Origin: Thiomicrorhabdus sp. zzn3
GTDB lineage: Bacteria > Pseudomonadota > Gammaproteobacteria > Thiomicrospirales > Thiomicrospiraceae
Assembly: GCF_029767755.1 (NCBI RefSeq)
Contig: NZ_JARUQS010000001.1
Location: forward strand, 992,001-1,056,000
Length of the DNA stretch: 64,000 nucleotides
Direction: 5' to 3'
In this document: piece after piece, positions 17,848 through 30,447 of the stretch
Layout: each line of letters starts with the position of its first letter
Numbering within the stretch: the stretch's first letter is position 1
Made by a program: the position numbers and the translations under genes
The notes under the pieces: generated by a model
What the model was told of the DNA's origin: nothing
Database searches by the model: none
Seen by the model: the letters and a program-made list of their open reading frames with translations, nothing else

Positions 17848-19569
17848 ATGAGTGAATTGACTTTCATCAAGGGCAAGGATGCCTGCCTTGAAACGTCCAT
17901 CGAGAATATGCAGACCATCCTCAAAAAAGCGGGGTTTGACATAGTTGAGGCCTCCTGGCTCAATCCGGTACCCAATGTGTATTCATTGCATATTTATGAC
18001 CAAAACTGCCCAGGCCTGTTTACCAACGGTAAAGGAACCAGTCGAAAAGCCACTTTGGCCAGTGCGCTGGGCGAGTTTTTGGAGCGCCTCTCCACCAATT
18101 ACTTTTTCTCGGATTATTGGCTGGAATCAGACCAGACCAAGTCTGTGGACTGGCTTTACTACCCTGAAGAACAGGCGTTTGAACTGCAGGATTACCAAAA
18201 CGTACTTTCCGAGTCGCTTTGGCAGCTCTACGATTCAGAGCAGGCCTACCAGCCTGAAGACCTGCTCAGTTTCAACGACAGCTCAATGAAAATCCGCTGC
18301 TTACCACTGGAAGAAGTCCGTAGCGGCAAAACCGTCTATTTCCCAATGAACTTGCTCAGCAATCTCTATGCGAGCAATGGCCTTTCAGCGGGCAACACCA
18401 TGCTGGAAGCCAAGGTGCAAGGGCTATCGGAGGTGTTTGAACGCTGGGCTAAAAACCGAATTATGCGTGAAAACATCTGTCTACCGCAAATTCCTGATGT
18501 GGTCGTCGAGCGTTACCACAGCGTTGTTGAAGCGCGTGATGCGTTGATCCAACAAGGCATCGAGCTTTCGATCCGCGATGCATCGTTGGGTGGCCATTTT
18601 CCGGTTGTCAATGTTACGCTGTTTGAGCGCAAAACCGGACGCTGTTTTGCCTCATTTGGCGCTCACCCTATTTTTGAGGTCGCTCTGGAGCGCACTCTGA
18701 CCGAATCACTCCAAGGCAGACAGCTGAATGATCTAGACGGTTTCCAAACCCCGGTATTCGATGAACAAGCCGTCGCAGACGACGAAAACATTGAAAACCA
18801 CTTTATCGACTCCAGCGGTCTGATTCATGCGCGCTTCATCCGCTATGAGCCGGATTATGAATTTGCTGAATGGGACTTTTCCGGCACGACTGAGTTTCAA
18901 TGGCAGCAATTGGTTTCTCTGGTTCACCAGCAAGGAACGGATGTGTACGTAGGTCATTATGAGCATTATGGTTTCCCTGCGTGCCGTATCATCGTACCAG
19001 GCATGTCAGAAATCTATCCGTGTGACGAATTGGTTGAAAGCAATCAGAATATCGGTCGCGTGCTGCGCGAACTGTTGTTCAGCATCGATACAGAGACCGA
19101 CTTCGCATCGCTTTTGGAGGAAGTGGAATCCCTAGGTTTAAGTGAACACCAAGGCATTGCCTCTTTGATTGGTTTAATGCCCGATCCGGGAAGTTTTTGG
19201 GCACAACAGAAAGTCAGCGACTTGAAATTATGGTTAGCCCTGGCTTCAGGCGATCACGATCTCGCTCTGGAAATGGTACAGGAGGCCCTCTACTTTGTAG
19301 ATCCACTAAGCGAGTGGGGCACACGCTATCGCGCCATCGATTACTGTTTGCAAATGACGTTGGAAAACCAACTATGCATTAAATCGGCACAACTGCTTTT
19401 TGGTGAGCCACTCATCGAGCAAATTATGCGCCATCTAAATGGTACTGAACGCTTCTGGTCTGCGCCGATGGGTCAAGACATTTTCAAGTGTTCTGCCAGA
19501 CATCAGGCCATGCTTGAAATTTACCGCCAAACCCAAAGGGTAAAGCAGAGCCATGCAAGCCAAGCATAA
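17848..19569 (+). CDS. ycaO: YcaO-domain protein (RimO accessory factor type)
   Basis: ATP-dependent YcaO superfamily protein. In E. coli YcaO assists beta-methylthiolation of ribosomal protein S12 by RimO. At 573 residues it matches the long E. coli-type protein. The ATP/Mg-binding motifs are visible: GKGTSRKATLASALGEFLER near residue 62, GLSEVFERWAKNR near 193 and TESLQGRQ near 290; a C-terminal TPR-like extension follows. No peptide precursor or modifying enzymes lie nearby, which argues against a natural-product cluster. AGGAGACC precedes ATG 17848. Confidence 0.92.
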   Translation: MSELTFIKGKDACLETSIENMQTILKKAGFDIVEASWLNPVPNVYSLHIYDQNCPGLFTNGKGTSRKATLASALGEFLERLSTNYFFSDYWLESDQTKSVDWLYYPEEQAFELQDYQNVLSESLWQLYDSEQAYQPEDLLSFNDSSMKIRCLPLEEVRSGKTVYFPMNLLSNLYASNGLSAGNTMLEAKVQGLSEVFERWAKNRIMRENICLPQIPDVVVERYHSVVEARDALIQQGIELSIRDASLGGHFPVVNVTLFERKTGRCFASFGAHPIFEVALERTLTESLQGRQLNDLDGFQTPVFDEQAVADDENIENHFIDSSGLIHARFIRYEPDYEFAEWDFSGTTEFQWQQLVSLVHQQGTDVYVGHYEHYGFPACRIIVPGMSEIYPCDELVESNQNIGRVLRELLFSIDTETDFASLLEEVESLGLSEHQGIASLIGLMPDPGSFWAQQKVSDLKLWLALASGDHDLALEMVQEALYFVDPLSEWGTRYRAIDYCLQMTLENQLCIKSAQLLFGEPLIEQIMRHLNGTERFWSAPMGQDIFKCSARHQAMLEIYRQTQRVKQSHASQA

Positions 19570-19637
19570 ATTCATTAAGCGAAACAAACAGGCCTGTTCA
19601 GATCTGTACCTCCTAATCTGCATCTTTCAGGCGACAT

Positions 19638-19677
19638 AAAAAAACCGGTCCAGAAGTGATTCTAGACCGGTTTTTTT
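19638..19677. terminator. Bidirectional terminator
   Basis: AAAAAAACCGGTC (19638-19650) pairs with GACCGGTTTTTTT (19665-19677), with an inner AGAA/TTCT helix. It lies between ycaO (plus) and the DUF481 gene (minus). Confidence 0.9.
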
Positions 19678-19693
19678 ATATGTACGATTTCCA

Positions 19694-20422
19694 TTAGAAG
19701 TCGTACATCAAGGTGATAATCGTTTGTGTATCCACTTCTTCAACCCCAGGTGCAGGATCACTGTTGCTACGATACTGGTAAGCGGCTTTCAGGCTTAGGT
19801 TCCCATTCATCTTAACCTTAACCCCCGTATTACTTTCCAGCTTGGTCTGCTCGCTACCGCTGTAAACAACGAGGTCCTGAGTGAATTTAACGTTTTCATT
19901 AAACTGATAACCGAATTCACCCTTAACGCGTGCGATCACCTGATCCTGATCTTCCGCTTCCACGTAGTTAATGGACTGGTAACCCAAACCGGCTTCGCCT
20001 TTCAGAGTTGTTTTGTCATCTTTAATGAAGGTTTTACCCAGACCAACGGTATAGAGAGAGTCCAGATCTAAATCGGCAAAATGATCCTGCTCGAAACGTG
20101 CCTGCACGAAGCTGTAATAATTTCTGTCTTTAGCATAAAAGCGATTATATTGAAGATCGCCCACGTAACGTTCTTGGGTTTGATCACCCTCTTCAGACTT
20201 GTTGCTGATTTCAAATGCGGATTTAAACTCATCCTTAAGACGCAAGTAATCTACTTTCAAAGCACCGTAAATGGTAGTGCTTTCCGTATTACCGGTAGAA
20301 TTGCTGTACCCCAATTCACCTGCACCTTGCAACCCGAGCTTATCTTCAGCCCAAGCCGATTGACTTAACAGAACCGCTCCAACTAAGGCACTTGTGCTTA
20401 AGATTTTTTTCTTAGAATTCAT
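19694..20422 (-). CDS. DUF481 outer-membrane beta-barrel protein (YdiY-like)
   Basis: A 242-residue protein with a signal peptide (ALVGAVLLSQSAWA) followed by alternating amphipathic strands and a C-terminal MYDF ending in Phe, as expected of an outer membrane barrel. The GAGELGYSNSTGNTESTT start of the barrel is characteristic of the DUF481/salt-induced outer membrane protein family. Function in the family is not settled. ATG 20422 is preceded by AGAGAGAAAC; an upstream in-frame ATG would add 18 residues before the signal peptide. Confidence 0.88.
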   Translation of the reverse strand: MNSKKKILSTSALVGAVLLSQSAWAEDKLGLQGAGELGYSNSTGNTESTTIYGALKVDYLRLKDEFKSAFEISNKSEEGDQTQERYVGDLQYNRFYAKDRNYYSFVQARFEQDHFADLDLDSLYTVGLGKTFIKDDKTTLKGEAGLGYQSINYVEAEDQDQVIARVKGEFGYQFNENVKFTQDLVVYSGSEQTKLESNTGVKVKMNGNLSLKAAYQYRSNSDPAPGVEEVDTQTIITLMYDF

Positions 20423-20734
20423 GTTTCTCTCTCTTTCACTGTTAGTTTTTAACCAGCCAAGCGATACCGCTATCAAACCTAATCAAACCAGGTCCAACTC
20501 AATGATCCGAACGTCGCAACCATATCACTTGCTGCCGTCACTCTTGCATAGCCATTTATGACTATCAAATCAGAAACGTCAAAAAGGCCGGATTATAACA
20601 GACTCAGAGAGCCAAGTAATTGAATCCAGAAAATCTAAGAAAACCCGATAAAAGCGATTAGATAACGCTTTATAGAAAATAGAACTTTGTTAGAATAGGC
20701 GATTATTTATCAGAACATTAACGAGAATTTAAGA
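20423..20734. other. 312-bp divergent gap between the DUF481 gene and accA
   Basis: AT-rich, no gene seen. A plausible accA -10 (TAGAAT, 20691-20696) lies 38 bp before its ATG, but I see no convincing -35 hexamer. Promoters for both divergent genes must lie here. Confidence 0.4.
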
Positions 20735-21691
20735 ATGAAGTTAGATTTTTTAGATTTTGAACAGCCGATTGCCGAACTTGAGGCCAAAATTGACGAATTA
20801 CGTCATCTTGACAATGGAGACATGGATCTTCTTCAAGAGGTTGCGGCCCTGGAAACCAAAAGTAAAAATCTAACAGAATCTATTTTCAAAAACCTCACTG
20901 ATGTACAGGTTGCGCAATTGGCACGCCACTCGCAAAGACCTTACACTCTCGATTACATCAAAGAAATCTTCACCGATTTCAAAGAACTGCATGGTGACCG
21001 TGCCTTTGCGGATGATCTGGCGATTGTTGCTGGTCTAGCCCGCTTAGACGGTCAACCGGTCATGGTCATCGGCCAAGAGAAGGGGCGCGACACCAAAGAG
21101 AAAATCCGCCGCAACTTTGGAATGCCTCGCCCAGAAGGGTATCGTAAAGCATTGCGTCTGATGAAAATGGCAGAACGTTTTAACCTGCCAATCATTACTT
21201 TCATTGATACTCCAGGGGCCTACCCGGGAATTGATGCCGAGGAGCGCGGACAAAGTGAAGCGATTGCACGTAACCTGATTGAAATGGCTGAATTGGAAGT
21301 GCCTATCATCTGTACCGTCATCGGCGAGGGGGGATCCGGTGGTGCCTTGGCAATTGGTGTTGGCGATGTCACCATGATGATGCAGTACAGTACCTATTCG
21401 GTGATCTCTCCGGAAGGGTGCGCGTCGATTCTATGGAAAAATGCCGCTAACGCCAAAGAAGCGGCTGAAGCACTGGGGATTACGGCACCACGTTTGAAAT
21501 CCTTAGGCCTGATTGATCATATCATCCCGGAACCACTTGGTGGGGCGCATCGTGATCCGAAAACGGCTGCGGCTAATCTCAAACAGGCGTTGAATATCCA
21601 GCTATCTCAGCTCACGCAAACCCCAATCAACGAGTTGCTTGAAAAGCGCTACCAGCGCTACATGGACTATGGCAACTTTGAAGTCGCTTAA
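20735..21691 (+). CDS. accA: Acetyl-CoA carboxylase carboxyltransferase subunit alpha
   Basis: With AccD transfers the carboxyl group from carboxybiotin to acetyl-CoA, giving malonyl-CoA. At 318 residues it is standard length. Family stretches include [17 protein letters not shown] at the N terminus, [49 protein letters not shown] and [14 protein letters not shown]. It precedes tilS as in many gammaproteobacteria and ends in a terminator that overlaps the earliest possible tilS start. Confidence 0.97.
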   Translation: MKLDFLDFEQPIAELEAKIDELRHLDNGDMDLLQEVAALETKSKNLTESIFKNLTDVQVAQLARHSQRPYTLDYIKEIFTDFKELHGDRAFADDLAIVAGLARLDGQPVMVIGQEKGRDTKEKIRRNFGMPRPEGYRKALRLMKMAERFNLPIITFIDTPGAYPGIDAEERGQSEAIARNLIEMAELEVPIICTVIGEGGSGGALAIGVGDVTMMMQYSTYSVISPEGCASILWKNAANAKEAAEALGITAPRLKSLGLIDHIIPEPLGGAHRDPKTAAANLKQALNIQLSQLTQTPINELLEKRYQRYMDYGNFEVA

Positions 21692-21724
21692 ACGTCAAAA
21701 CAGACTCCGAGATTAAAATATAGC

Positions 21725-21760
21725 AATCACTGTCAGGCACTCGTTTGACGGTGATTTTTT
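21725..21760 (+). terminator. Terminator after accA
   Basis: AATCACTGTCA (21725-21735) pairs with TGACGGTGATT (21746-21756), with one mismatch and a T run to 21760. Confidence 0.75.
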
Positions 21761-21792
21761 ATTTTATCCATACCAAAAAGAGGCCTGACAGG

Positions 21793-23304
21793 GTGGCTGA
21801 CAGAAAATCACAATCGGATTCGTCTTACCAATCCACTATCGATTCCGCAATCGAAGTCTGTCGTGTGCAATTTGACGCTGCGCCTCGCATCATTGTCGCT
21901 TATAGTGGCGGGCTCGATTCTTCTGTGCTCCTCCATCGTTTGGCATCGGAAGTGGCCTGGAAAGCCAAGTTGCTGGCGATTCATATTGACCATCAATTAC
22001 AGGCCGAATCCACTCAATGGGCCTTGCACTGTGACAAGCAGTGTCAACACCTTAACGTAGCCTTTAAAAGCATTAAGGTTGAGATCCAACCTCAAACTCG
22101 AACAGGGACTGAAGCGCTCGCCAGGAATGCGCGTTATAACGCGCTGCACCACAGTTTGGAGAATGGCGATCTGCTCCTGACCGCTCACCACCAGCGGGAT
22201 CAGGCCGAAACCTTTCTTCTCAACCTCGCGCGTGGCAGCGGGGTTAAGGGTTTGAGCGCCATGCCCGCGAGTAAACACATTCGTCTGCCCATGCAAGTCC
22301 AAACTAAACCCCAAAGGGCATTGCACTTAAGACCGTTTCTAAGCGTTCCTTATGCGGATCTCGTCGCCTACGCCCAACAGCACCAATTGCAATGGATCGA
22401 AGACCCGTCCAACCAAGACACCAACTTACGCAGAAACTTCATTCGCCATCAAGTGTTGCCCGCATTCAAACAGGCCTGGCCGCATATCGAAAGGCACATC
22501 GCACGTTCTGCACACTATATGAGCGAAGCAGAATTACTGTTAAAACGCATGGCGCAGCAACAGCTTAAAACGTATGGTTTTCTCAGTTTTGCGCTTGACC
22601 TGAACCGTTATTCTCATCTTGACTGGCTGGAATTAAAGAACGTCCTGCGCCACTGGTCAGAAGATTCAGCACAATTCACACTAGGCCACTCCCGGCTTGA
22701 ATGGATCAAACAGCACACCCATGAAAAGGAGTGCCCCCAGGCCTGCTTAAAACTGAATCGCGGCGAGATCAGGCTTGATCGTAAAAAAATTTACTACATT
22801 CAAGCGCCTTATCTGCCTTATCAAATCGACTACAGCATCCTGCAAGATCGGCTGGCAGAGCTAGCTCAAAATAACTGGGCAAAACGCTACCAACTGGATT
22901 TGCCATTCACACTGAACGAACCTGATCTTAATCATTTGCACATCCGCTGTCTGCAACCTCAAGATCCCGTGAACCGTACCAGCTTGAAAAAATGGTTCCA
23001 AACGCAGAACATTCCGGCCTGGCAACGAGCCTTCTGGCCGGTAATCAGTCTCAAGCAACAGTTTGTAGGCGTATTAGGGTGGCCCAAAAGTCTTGTAATT
23101 CCTGGCGACCTCGTTGAAACCTCAGAGTCGGAAAAAAACGCATCCGCACCAGGCCTGTCTATTTCATTGGACGAAGAAACCATTCATATGCTCGCCAGCG
23201 GACAATTTTCAAGCCAAGCCATTGAGGCAAAACAAAAGCCAAGCATGAATTTAAGGAGCATCGAACCTGTAATTAACATTGATGAAAAGCCGCATTTAAG
23301 CTAA
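21793..23304 (+). CDS. tilS: tRNA(Ile)-lysidine synthetase
   Basis: Converts C34 of the CAU tRNA-Ile to lysidine so that it reads AUA. The PP-loop IIVAYSGGLDSSVLLHRL is near residue 33, followed by IDHQLQ, TAHHQRDQAETFLLNLARGSG and WIEDPSNQDTNLRRNFIRH. I prefer GTG 21793 (503 residues) because the in-frame TTG at 21745 lies inside the accA terminator stem. The start is not secure, since no strong Shine-Dalgarno is visible. At about 500 residues it is longer than E. coli TilS (432). Three CAGGCCTG palindromes fall inside it (22471, 22738, 23150). Confidence 0.93.
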   Translation: MADRKSQSDSSYQSTIDSAIEVCRVQFDAAPRIIVAYSGGLDSSVLLHRLASEVAWKAKLLAIHIDHQLQAESTQWALHCDKQCQHLNVAFKSIKVEIQPQTRTGTEALARNARYNALHHSLENGDLLLTAHHQRDQAETFLLNLARGSGVKGLSAMPASKHIRLPMQVQTKPQRALHLRPFLSVPYADLVAYAQQHQLQWIEDPSNQDTNLRRNFIRHQVLPAFKQAWPHIERHIARSAHYMSEAELLLKRMAQQQLKTYGFLSFALDLNRYSHLDWLELKNVLRHWSEDSAQFTLGHSRLEWIKQHTHEKECPQACLKLNRGEIRLDRKKIYYIQAPYLPYQIDYSILQDRLAELAQNNWAKRYQLDLPFTLNEPDLNHLHIRCLQPQDPVNRTSLKKWFQTQNIPAWQRAFWPVISLKQQFVGVLGWPKSLVIPGDLVETSESEKNASAPGLSISLDEETIHMLASGQFSSQAIEAKQKPSMNLRSIEPVINIDEKPHLS

Positions 23305-23367
23305 AATACGGTTCCATTCTGAAATATCAAATTCTTGATTTCCAACCTTTCAAAAAAGTGTGCATAA

Positions 23368-24993
<1,626 letters not shown>

Positions 24994-25010
24994 TATTGAG
25001 AAGACACTGA

Positions 25011-25844
25011 ATGAAACTTTGCCACTTTGAAGCCGGTATCGACCAACCTTTATTTCTGATTGCGGGCCCCTGTGTCATCGAATCAGAGCAGCTGGCGATC
25101 GATACCGCGGGACAACTTAAAGAGATGACCTCCGAATTGGGCATCCCTTTTATTTTTAAATCCTCCTATGATAAGGCTAACCGAACCTCTACCAATAGCT
25201 TTCGCGGTTTAGGGATTGAAGAAGGGCTGCGCATTCTACAAAAAGTCAAAGACGAAGTGGGCGTACCCGTGCTAACGGATGTCCATGAAGATACACCATT
25301 GAATGAGGTCGCCTCGGTGGTTGACGTACTGCAAACCCCGGCCTTTTTAGTCCGTCAAACCAACTTTATTCAGAATGTCTGCCGTCAGGGCTTGCCGGTC
25401 AACATTAAAAAGGGCCAATTTCAAGCGCCATGGGACATGGATCAAGTGGTTGCCAAAGCCAAAGAAGTTGGTAACGACAATATTATGGTCTGCGACCGCG
25501 GTACCTCTTTCGGTTACAACACGCTGATCTCAGATATGCGTGGACTGGCAAGTATGCGCCGTACCGGCTGTCCGGTGGTATTCGATGCGACCCACTCGGT
25601 CCAGCAGCCTGGTGGGCAAGGAAGCTCTTCAGGCGGACAGAGAGAAATGGTTCCCGTCTTGGCGCGCGCCGCTGCGGCCGTAGGGATTTCCGGTCTGTTT
25701 ATGGAAACCCATCCAGACCCACAAAACGCCTTAAGCGATGGACCCAATATGTGGCCGCTGGCTAAATTAAAACCGCTACTTAGCACATTAAAACAACTGG
25801 ATGATTTGGTTAAGAAAGAAGGCTTCATTGAGACCTTGGATTAA
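25011..25844 (+). CDS. kdsA: 3-deoxy-D-manno-octulosonate 8-phosphate synthase
   Basis: Condenses PEP with arabinose 5-phosphate to Kdo-8-P for the lipopolysaccharide inner core. At 277 residues it is standard length. Motifs include [24 protein letters not shown], the PEP-site [11 protein letters not shown], and [14 protein letters not shown]. It starts 17 bp after pyrG, so the two are very likely cotranscribed. It complements the lipid A genes at 7.3-10.8 kb. Confidence 0.97.
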   Translation: MKLCHFEAGIDQPLFLIAGPCVIESEQLAIDTAGQLKEMTSELGIPFIFKSSYDKANRTSTNSFRGLGIEEGLRILQKVKDEVGVPVLTDVHEDTPLNEVASVVDVLQTPAFLVRQTNFIQNVCRQGLPVNIKKGQFQAPWDMDQVVAKAKEVGNDNIMVCDRGTSFGYNTLISDMRGLASMRRTGCPVVFDATHSVQQPGGQGSSSGGQREMVPVLARAAAAVGISGLFMETHPDPQNALSDGPNMWPLAKLKPLLSTLKQLDDLVKKEGFIETLD

Positions 25845-25911
25845 ATGTAAAGTGTCATCCACTTGTTATATAACCGATTTATAATTCAACCGTTTTAAAT
25901 TTTAAGAGTAA

Positions 25912-27207
<1,296 letters not shown>

Positions 27208-27233
27208 TTACTTAAAATAATTACTTTAAGTAC

Positions 27234-27260
27234 GCCGGCTTCATCTCTAGGTGAACCGGC
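27234..27260 (+). other. Stem-loop between eno and ftsB
   Basis: GCCGGCTTCA (27234-27243) pairs with TGAACCGGC (27252-27260) with one bulged C. No T run follows, so an RNA-processing or stability hairpin is more likely than a terminator. Confidence 0.45.
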
Positions 27261-27298
27261 AGTCAACGGGAAATTCAAAAGGGAATCTTGAGCAGTTT

Positions 27299-27634
27299 AT
27301 GAAAATCCTTTTTATTATTCTCGGAGTAGTTATTTTTATTTTTCAAGCTCGCTTGCTCTCCTCGGAAGGGGGGATCGGCGAGCTTTTTGCGTTACAGAAC
27401 AAGCTCGACACCTTGCAATCCGAACTCAGTGAACAGCAGCAGAAAAATGCTCTACTCAAACAGCAGGTTCAGGATCTACAAACCCGTGACAGCGCCGTGG
27501 AAACCCTCGCCAGACAAACGCTGGGAATGATCGGCAAAGATGAGGTGTTTATCGAGGTGATTGAGTTAAAACCAACTCGCCAACCTGCTGAGTTTGATGA
27601 CAATACGCCTTCACCCCCCATCCCGGCCGAGTAG
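27299..27634 (+). CDS. ftsB: Cell division protein FtsB
   Basis: Small bitopic divisome protein that forms a complex with FtsL and FtsQ. From ATG 27299 it has 111 residues: a membrane helix at the N terminus (KILFIILGVVIFIFQARLL), then a coiled coil (LQNKLDTLQSELSEQQQKN, residues about 30-65) and a LARQTLGMIGKDEVF segment typical of FtsB. A GTG at 27251 is in frame but would place polar residues before the helix. In many relatives ispD and ispF follow; here an Smr gene in the opposite direction follows instead. Confidence 0.93.
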   Translation: MKILFIILGVVIFIFQARLLSSEGGIGELFALQNKLDTLQSELSEQQQKNALLKQQVQDLQTRDSAVETLARQTLGMIGKDEVFIEVIELKPTRQPAEFDDNTPSPPIPAE

Positions 27635-27730
27635 TTTCATCCATTTTAGGTAAATACAAACGCCACTCTTTTAACCGTCGTTTTTTTGAACAGGCCTGCT
27701 GTTCCGTTTCAAACTATTCTTAAAACGTTT

Positions 27731-28288
27731 CTATCGGCTTTTCAGCAACACATAGACACTGCCAGTGCCGCCATCTTTTGGCAGGGTACTACAAAATGCC
27801 AGTACGCTCTTGAGTTGGCGCAACCGCCTATTTACCAGGTTTTTCAGTACCGGAGCTGAAGTCTCCGAGTTATACCCTTTGCCATGCACCACAATCAAAC
27901 AGCGTTTACCGCTCTGATAACTGCGTTCGACAAATAACTGCAACGCTTGATCCGCTTTATCTTCAGTCATGCCATGCAGATCCAGCTGCCCATCAACCGG
28001 ATATTCGCCTTTTTTCAAGCGGCTTAAATCCTGGAGTCGAATGCCTTTGCGATGATAAAGCATGGACTCAAACGCACCGACTGGAGAAAGCGAGTCGGCT
28101 AGGCGTAGTTCAGGCAATTCGAGTTGCGGGTCGTACTGCTTATTACGCAGCTGCCTCAAGGTCTCGCGTGAACGTTTTTTGACCTGTTCCGGCTGGTATG
28201 CGGTTACGCGCTCGGTCCCCTTTAAAGGTTTTACGCCCTGCATTGCATCCGCAAATAAGGATTTCTCTTCTTCTGACAGCTTAGACAC
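27731..28288 (-). CDS. Smr-domain protein (SmrA-like putative endonuclease)
   Basis: The 185-residue protein has an N-terminal LSEEEKSLFADAMQGVKPL segment typical of stand-alone Smr proteins and a C-terminal Smr domain (about residues 100-185) with LDLHGMT, VVHGKG and GGTGSVYVLL. The domain is related to MutS2 nicking endonucleases; the cellular role of the stand-alone form is not settled. The start is GTG 28288: the conserved N terminus requires it, though no Shine-Dalgarno is evident. It is divergent from surE with 53 bp between. Confidence 0.88.
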   Translation of the reverse strand: MSKLSEEEKSLFADAMQGVKPLKGTERVTAYQPEQVKKRSRETLRQLRNKQYDPQLELPELRLADSLSPVGAFESMLYHRKGIRLQDLSRLKKGEYPVDGQLDLHGMTEDKADQALQLFVERSYQSGKRCLIVVHGKGYNSETSAPVLKNLVNRRLRQLKSVLAFCSTLPKDGGTGSVYVLLKSR

Positions 28289-28341
28289 TATATAATCTTT
28301 TGATAACTTTTATTAAAAATGCTTAACCGCTATTTTAACCG

Positions 28342-29106
28342 ATGAAAATCTTACTCTCCAATGATGACGGTTACCTGGCTCCAGGAATCCGCACCCTTTA
28401 TGCGGCATTGCAGGAACACATCCCGTACCAAACATTAATGATGCTGGCACCGGATCGTAACCGCAGTGCCGCGAGCAATTCACTGACACTGCTGGATCCG
28501 TTGAGAATTCAAGACCATACCCCTCAGGACAGCCCTGAAAACGAACGGATTTATGCCATTAACGGCACCCCAACTGACTGTGTGCATTTAGGCGTTAATG
28601 GTGCGCTGGACTTCCAGCCTGACATGGTGCTTTCCGGAATTAATGAAGGGGCCAATATGGGCGACGATGTTCTTTACTCCGGCACCGTGGCTGCAGCAAC
28701 AGAAGGTCGCTTTTTGGGCAAACCGTCCATCGCGATCTCCCTCTGCGGCGATACTCACTTTGCAACCGCCGCCCATGTTCTGGTCACCTTTTTAAAAGAA
28801 CTGCCACCGATTTCTTCCGACACCATCATCAATATCAATGTGCCGGATGTGCCATTAGCGGAATTAAAAGGCCTTAAAATTACTCGACTGGGCAAGCGCC
28901 ACTGTTCGGAACCGGTGGTCAAGCAGATTGATCCGCGCGGCAAGCCCATTTATTGGATCGGTCCGGCAGGAGAAGCCGCTGATGCAGGCGAAGGTACAGA
29001 TTTCCATGCGGTAGAACACGGCTACGCTTCGATTACCCCTCTTAAAATCGACTTAAGCCACTATGAAATGATGGCCACGTTAAATGAATGGGTACAGCAA
29101 CATTGA
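28342..29106 (+). CDS. surE: 5'/3'-nucleotidase SurE
   Basis: Phosphatase active on nucleoside monophosphates and polyphosphate. The metal-binding SNDDGYLAPGI is at the N terminus, with APDRNRSAASNS, NGTPTDCVHLG and SGINEGANMGDDVLYSGTV following. At 254 residues it is standard length. surE-pcm-yqaA-nlpD is the usual order of the stationary-phase survival cluster, but rpoS, which normally follows nlpD, is absent here. Confidence 0.96.
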   Translation: MKILLSNDDGYLAPGIRTLYAALQEHIPYQTLMMLAPDRNRSAASNSLTLLDPLRIQDHTPQDSPENERIYAINGTPTDCVHLGVNGALDFQPDMVLSGINEGANMGDDVLYSGTVAAATEGRFLGKPSIAISLCGDTHFATAAHVLVTFLKELPPISSDTIININVPDVPLAELKGLKITRLGKRHCSEPVVKQIDPRGKPIYWIGPAGEAADAGEGTDFHAVEHGYASITPLKIDLSHYEMMATLNEWVQQH

Positions 29107-29195
29107 AATCATTTTTCATCACCTCGCCATTTGATCTTCTGGATACCCCCGCTGAATACCCGAACAATGCGTTTTTTAAAAGCCAGGGGGTCGGC

Positions 29196-29837
29196 ATGAC
29201 TTCACAACGCACGCGTGACCGTATGATTCGTACACTGATCGAGTCCGGCATTCACGACACCAGGGTATTAAAGGCGATGCGCGTTGTTCCTCGGCACTGC
29301 TTTCTTGACGAAGCTATGGGAACTCGTTCTTATGAGAACACCGCGTTACCGATCGGTTACGGACAGACCATCTCCCAACCTTTAGTGGTTGCCACCATGA
29401 TTCAATGGCTGCTTTCCGGTCAAGACGCCCCCCAACTCAATCGGGTGTTAGAGATTGGCACCGGATCAGGCTATCAGACGGCCATTCTTTCCCTGCTCTC
29501 AAAACAGCTGTACAGCGTTGAGCGTATTACGCCATTAATGATACGTGCCCAGTCCGCCATCGAAGCGCTGGAACTGAATAATATCCACTTTGAAATCAGC
29601 GACGGTCACTGGGGACTGCAACATCAAGCGCCGTTCGATGCGATTATTTCTGCGGCCGCTCCAGATGAACTCCCTGAAGAACTACTGGGGCAATTAAAGA
29701 CAGGAGGGCGCCTAATCTTGCCGATCGGAGACCAAAAACAACGGCTTTACGGCTACGAAAAAACGGCCAATGGCATTCAAGAAACCTGTCTAGGAGAAGT
29801 CCTGTTTGTCCCCATGAAACAAGGGATTGAACCATGA
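29196..29837 (+). CDS. pcm: Protein-L-isoaspartate O-methyltransferase
   Basis: Repairs isoaspartyl residues in aged proteins using S-adenosylmethionine. I take ATG 29196 (213 residues) because AGGGGG lies six bases upstream and MTSQRTRDRMIRTLIESGI aligns with the usual N terminus; an earlier in-frame ATG at 29088 would overlap surE and add 36 residues. Motifs are ALPIGYGQTISQPLVVATM and the SAM site VLEIGTGSGYQTAIL. The stop overlaps the yqaA start (ATGA). Confidence 0.94.
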   Translation: MTSQRTRDRMIRTLIESGIHDTRVLKAMRVVPRHCFLDEAMGTRSYENTALPIGYGQTISQPLVVATMIQWLLSGQDAPQLNRVLEIGTGSGYQTAILSLLSKQLYSVERITPLMIRAQSAIEALELNNIHFEISDGHWGLQHQAPFDAIISAAAPDELPEELLGQLKTGGRLILPIGDQKQRLYGYEKTANGIQETCLGEVLFVPMKQGIEP

Positions 29838-30412
29838 GCCTATTTTCCTCTTTGTATCAAAAGACCTTGCAATGGGCCCAACACCCCAAAGCGCCATGGT
29901 ATTTAGGTGGAATCAGCTTTGCGGAATCCTCATTTTTCCCAATTCCTCCTGACGTCATGCTGATGCCAATGGCTTTAGCCAAACCGCAACAAGCATTCCG
30001 CTATGCCTGGATTACCACACTGTTTTCACTCTTGGGGGGATTACTGGGTTACGCCATCGGTTATTGGTTGCTTGATGTCATCTGGCCTCTGATTGAATCC
30101 CTGAATTACGTCGACAAGTTCCGCCAAGTAGAAGACTTTTTTGCGAAATATGGTGTCTGGATCGTATTTGCGGCCGGTTTCAGCCCCATTCCCTATAAGC
30201 TGTTTACCATTAGCGCCGGGGCAACGGGCATGGCGCTATTACCCTTTATCGTTGCCTCTTTCGTGGGGCGTGGGGCGCGGTTCTTCCTGGTCGCCTGGAT
30301 CATGAAAATCGGCGGCGAACGCTACGAAGACAAAATCCGCCAGTGGATCGATTGGCTAGGCTGGCTTGTGGTGGCTTTGATTGTGATGTATCTCGCGGTT
30401 AAACTGTTATAA
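29834..30412 (+). CDS. yqaA: YqaA-family inner membrane protein (SNARE-associated/VTT domain)
   Basis: A 192-residue integral membrane protein of the DedA-related YqaA group. The conserved N-terminal region (SFAESSFFPIPPDVMLMPMALA) and the AAGFSPIPYKLFTISAGATGM segment with its Gly/Pro pattern are clear, and about four membrane helices are visible. Function is unknown; DedA relatives are linked to membrane lipid flipping. It overlaps pcm by 4 bp and is likely cotranscribed with it. Confidence 0.88.
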   Translation: MSLFSSLYQKTLQWAQHPKAPWYLGGISFAESSFFPIPPDVMLMPMALAKPQQAFRYAWITTLFSLLGGLLGYAIGYWLLDVIWPLIESLNYVDKFRQVEDFFAKYGVWIVFAAGFSPIPYKLFTISAGATGMALLPFIVASFVGRGARFFLVAWIMKIGGERYEDKIRQWIDWLGWLVVALIVMYLAVKLL

Positions 30413-30447
30413 GCACACTACCGGAGATTGAAAGGGCATTCTGAACA

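Noticed and set aside
17848..19569. YcaO as the core of an azoline/thioamide natural-product cluster
   Set aside because: The protein matches the long E. coli YcaO type and no precursor peptide, dehydrogenase or TfuA-like gene is adjacent.
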